A stretch of 64,000 nt of DNA, from positions 4,819,501 to 4,883,500 of the forward strand of contig NZ_CP051167.1 of the NCBI RefSeq assembly GCF_012295525.1, given 5' to 3'. The translations under genes and the position numbers were made by a program. This document shows, in pieces, positions 62,942 through 64,000 of the stretch. The DNA comes from Oxynema aestuarii AP17. Lineage in GTDB: Bacteria; Cyanobacteriota; Cyanobacteriia; Cyanobacteriales; Laspinemataceae. The notes beneath the pieces were generated by a model, which did no database searches, was not told where the DNA came from, and saw nothing but the letters and a program-made list of their open reading frames with translations. Positions within the stretch are counted from its first letter, which is position 1; every line of letters starts with the position of its first letter.

Positions 62942-64000
62942 GTGGCACGGGTTGTTTTAGAAAACGTTTACAAAAGCTTCGGCACGCCTCACGGCGATCG
63001 CGACGACGCGGCCAACCCTCGCGGCGATCGCGCGGTGTTGCGCCGGATCGACTTCGCCGTTGAGGATGGTGAATTTATGGTTTTGGTCGGTCCGTCCGGA
63101 TGCGGCAAAAGTACCTTATTGCGCTCGATCGCCGGATTGGAAGAACTCAGTGCGGGCAATATCTGGGTCGGCGATCGTCGCGTCAACGACTTGCCCCCCA
63201 AAGCGCGCGATATTGCCATGGTTTTCCAAAATTACGCCCTTTACCCCCACCTCAACGTCTACAACAACCTCGCTTTCGGTTTGCGACGCAATCCCCGTCT
63301 CGCCGAAAATCACTCCTCCCAGGAACATCGCACCGTTCCCCCTTGGTTGGAAGAAGCTTTGGTCAGTGTAACGCGATCGCTGCCCAAAGGCTTGCGCTAT
63401 CTCAGCGAACGCGAACGGGAAGTAGACCGCCGAGTCCGCGCGATCGCCGCCTTACTCCAAATCGAATCCCTCCTGCACCGTCTCCCCAAACAACTCTCCG
63501 GCGGTCAAAAGCAGCGCGTCGCCCTCGGACGGGCAATGGCCCGCGACCCCCAAGTTTTCTTGATGGACGAACCGCTTTCTAATTTAGACGCCAAACTGCG
63601 AGCGCAAACCCGCAGCCAAATCGTCCAACTTCAGCGCCAGGTCGGCATTACCACCATCTACGTCACCCACGATCAAACTGAAGCCATGACCATGGGCGAT
63701 CGCATTGCCGTCATGAATCACGGACAAATTCAACAAATTGCCCGACCCCTAGAACTGTATCACCGTCCCGCCAATCTCTTCGTCGCCGAATTCATCGGTT
63801 CCCCCCCGATGAACTTTATCCCGGTTCAGTTCAAAGCTCCCTTACTCGTCGTTCACAACGCCTTCCGCTTCACCCTTCCCGAATATTGGGCCGATGTGTT
63901 ACAAAAACTCGACGGTCAAACCTTAATGTTAGGCATTCGTCCGGAACATCTCACCATCAGTCCGGCGGCTACCAAAAATCTTCAAGTTACCGTCGATCTC
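62942..64000 (+). CDS. MalK/UgpC-type sugar ABC transporter ATPase (partial, runs off the window)
   Basis: 353 codons from a GTG at 62942 (AGGA 8 bases before) with no stop within the window. Walker A is VGPSGCGKST (about 49-58), Q-loop region MVFQNYALYPHLNVYNNLAF, signature LSGGQKQRVALGRAMARDP, Walker B VFLMDEPLSNLDAKLR and switch IYVTHDQTEAMTMGD, followed by the beta-barrel domain typical of MalK (GIRPEHL). About 40 extra residues lie between the Q-loop and the signature (RRNPRLAENHSSQEHRTV and on). It powers sugar or glycerol-phosphate uptake with membrane partners outside the window, and is not obviously part of the glycan locus. Confidence 0.92.
   Translation, partial: MARVVLENVYKSFGTPHGDRDDAANPRGDRAVLRRIDFAVEDGEFMVLVGPSGCGKSTLLRSIAGLEELSAGNIWVGDRRVNDLPPKARDIAMVFQNYALYPHLNVYNNLAFGLRRNPRLAENHSSQEHRTVPPWLEEALVSVTRSLPKGLRYLSEREREVDRRVRAIAALLQIESLLHRLPKQLSGGQKQRVALGRAMARDPQVFLMDEPLSNLDAKLRAQTRSQIVQLQRQVGITTIYVTHDQTEAMTMGDRIAVMNHGQIQQIARPLELYHRPANLFVAEFIGSPPMNFIPVQFKAPLLVVHNAFRFTLPEYWADVLQKLDGQTLMLGIRPEHLTISPAATKNLQVTVDL

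Overview
The window reads as a piece of a cyanobacterial chromosome. The octamer GCGATCGC (HIP1) is very frequent in both flanks, and the genes seen are typical of filamentous, polysaccharide-producing cyanobacteria: a giant Ser/Thr-kinase-like/AAA/GAF/histidine kinase, IS605-family TnpB genes without a transposase, DUF4347 and RTX-type secreted proteins, and tandem Wzc-like tyrosine kinases. The species cannot be named from the sequence alone. No rRNA, tRNA or CRISPR array was seen.

Layout. (1) 0-8 kb, signalling: a 1807-residue hybrid sensor kinase and a NarL-type response regulator on the same strand, separated by a TnpB element. (2) 8-12.6 kb, a small accessory patch: short hypothetical genes with several strong hairpin terminators, a TnpB pseudogene, and a second copy of the TnpB element in the opposite orientation. 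(3) 12.7-18.4 kb: a WcaF-like acetyltransferase and two large proteins (a beta-helix protein and a DUF4347 protein) that share nearly the same RTX-type C-terminal module. (4) 19-56 kb: a very long, entirely minus-strand glycan locus. By my count it has 12 glycosyltransferases, 10 methyltransferases, 5 sulfotransferase-like genes, an SGNH-hydrolase-like protein, a hexapeptide acetyltransferase, two polymerase-like membrane proteins, one Wzx flippase and a Wzm/Wzt ABC exporter. (5) 56-62.4 kb: a GDP-mannose dehydratase and two tandem Wzc-type chain-length regulators/BY-kinases. (6) 62.9 kb to the end: the start of a MalK-type ABC ATPase on the plus strand.

How it works together (inference). The locus most likely makes one or two exported, sulfated and heavily O-methylated polysaccharides. 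The 19-34 kb part has the parts of a Wzx/Wzy route and the 34-56 kb part ends in an ABC-transporter route. Gmd supplies a GDP-6-deoxyhexose precursor, and the Wzc pair would set chain length. The initiating phosphoglycosyl transferase and the outer-membrane Wza/OPX protein are not in the window. The kinase and response regulator at the left edge could regulate the locus, but nothing in the sequence proves it.

The locus is in flux. A sulfotransferase is split by a single in-frame TGA, a methyltransferase carries an in-frame TAG, and an acetyltransferase remnant lies next to a decayed methyltransferase. There is also a roughly 9-kb stretch (about 48.4-57.4 kb) in which I found no HIP1 octamer, which suggests foreign origin for the ABC-export half.
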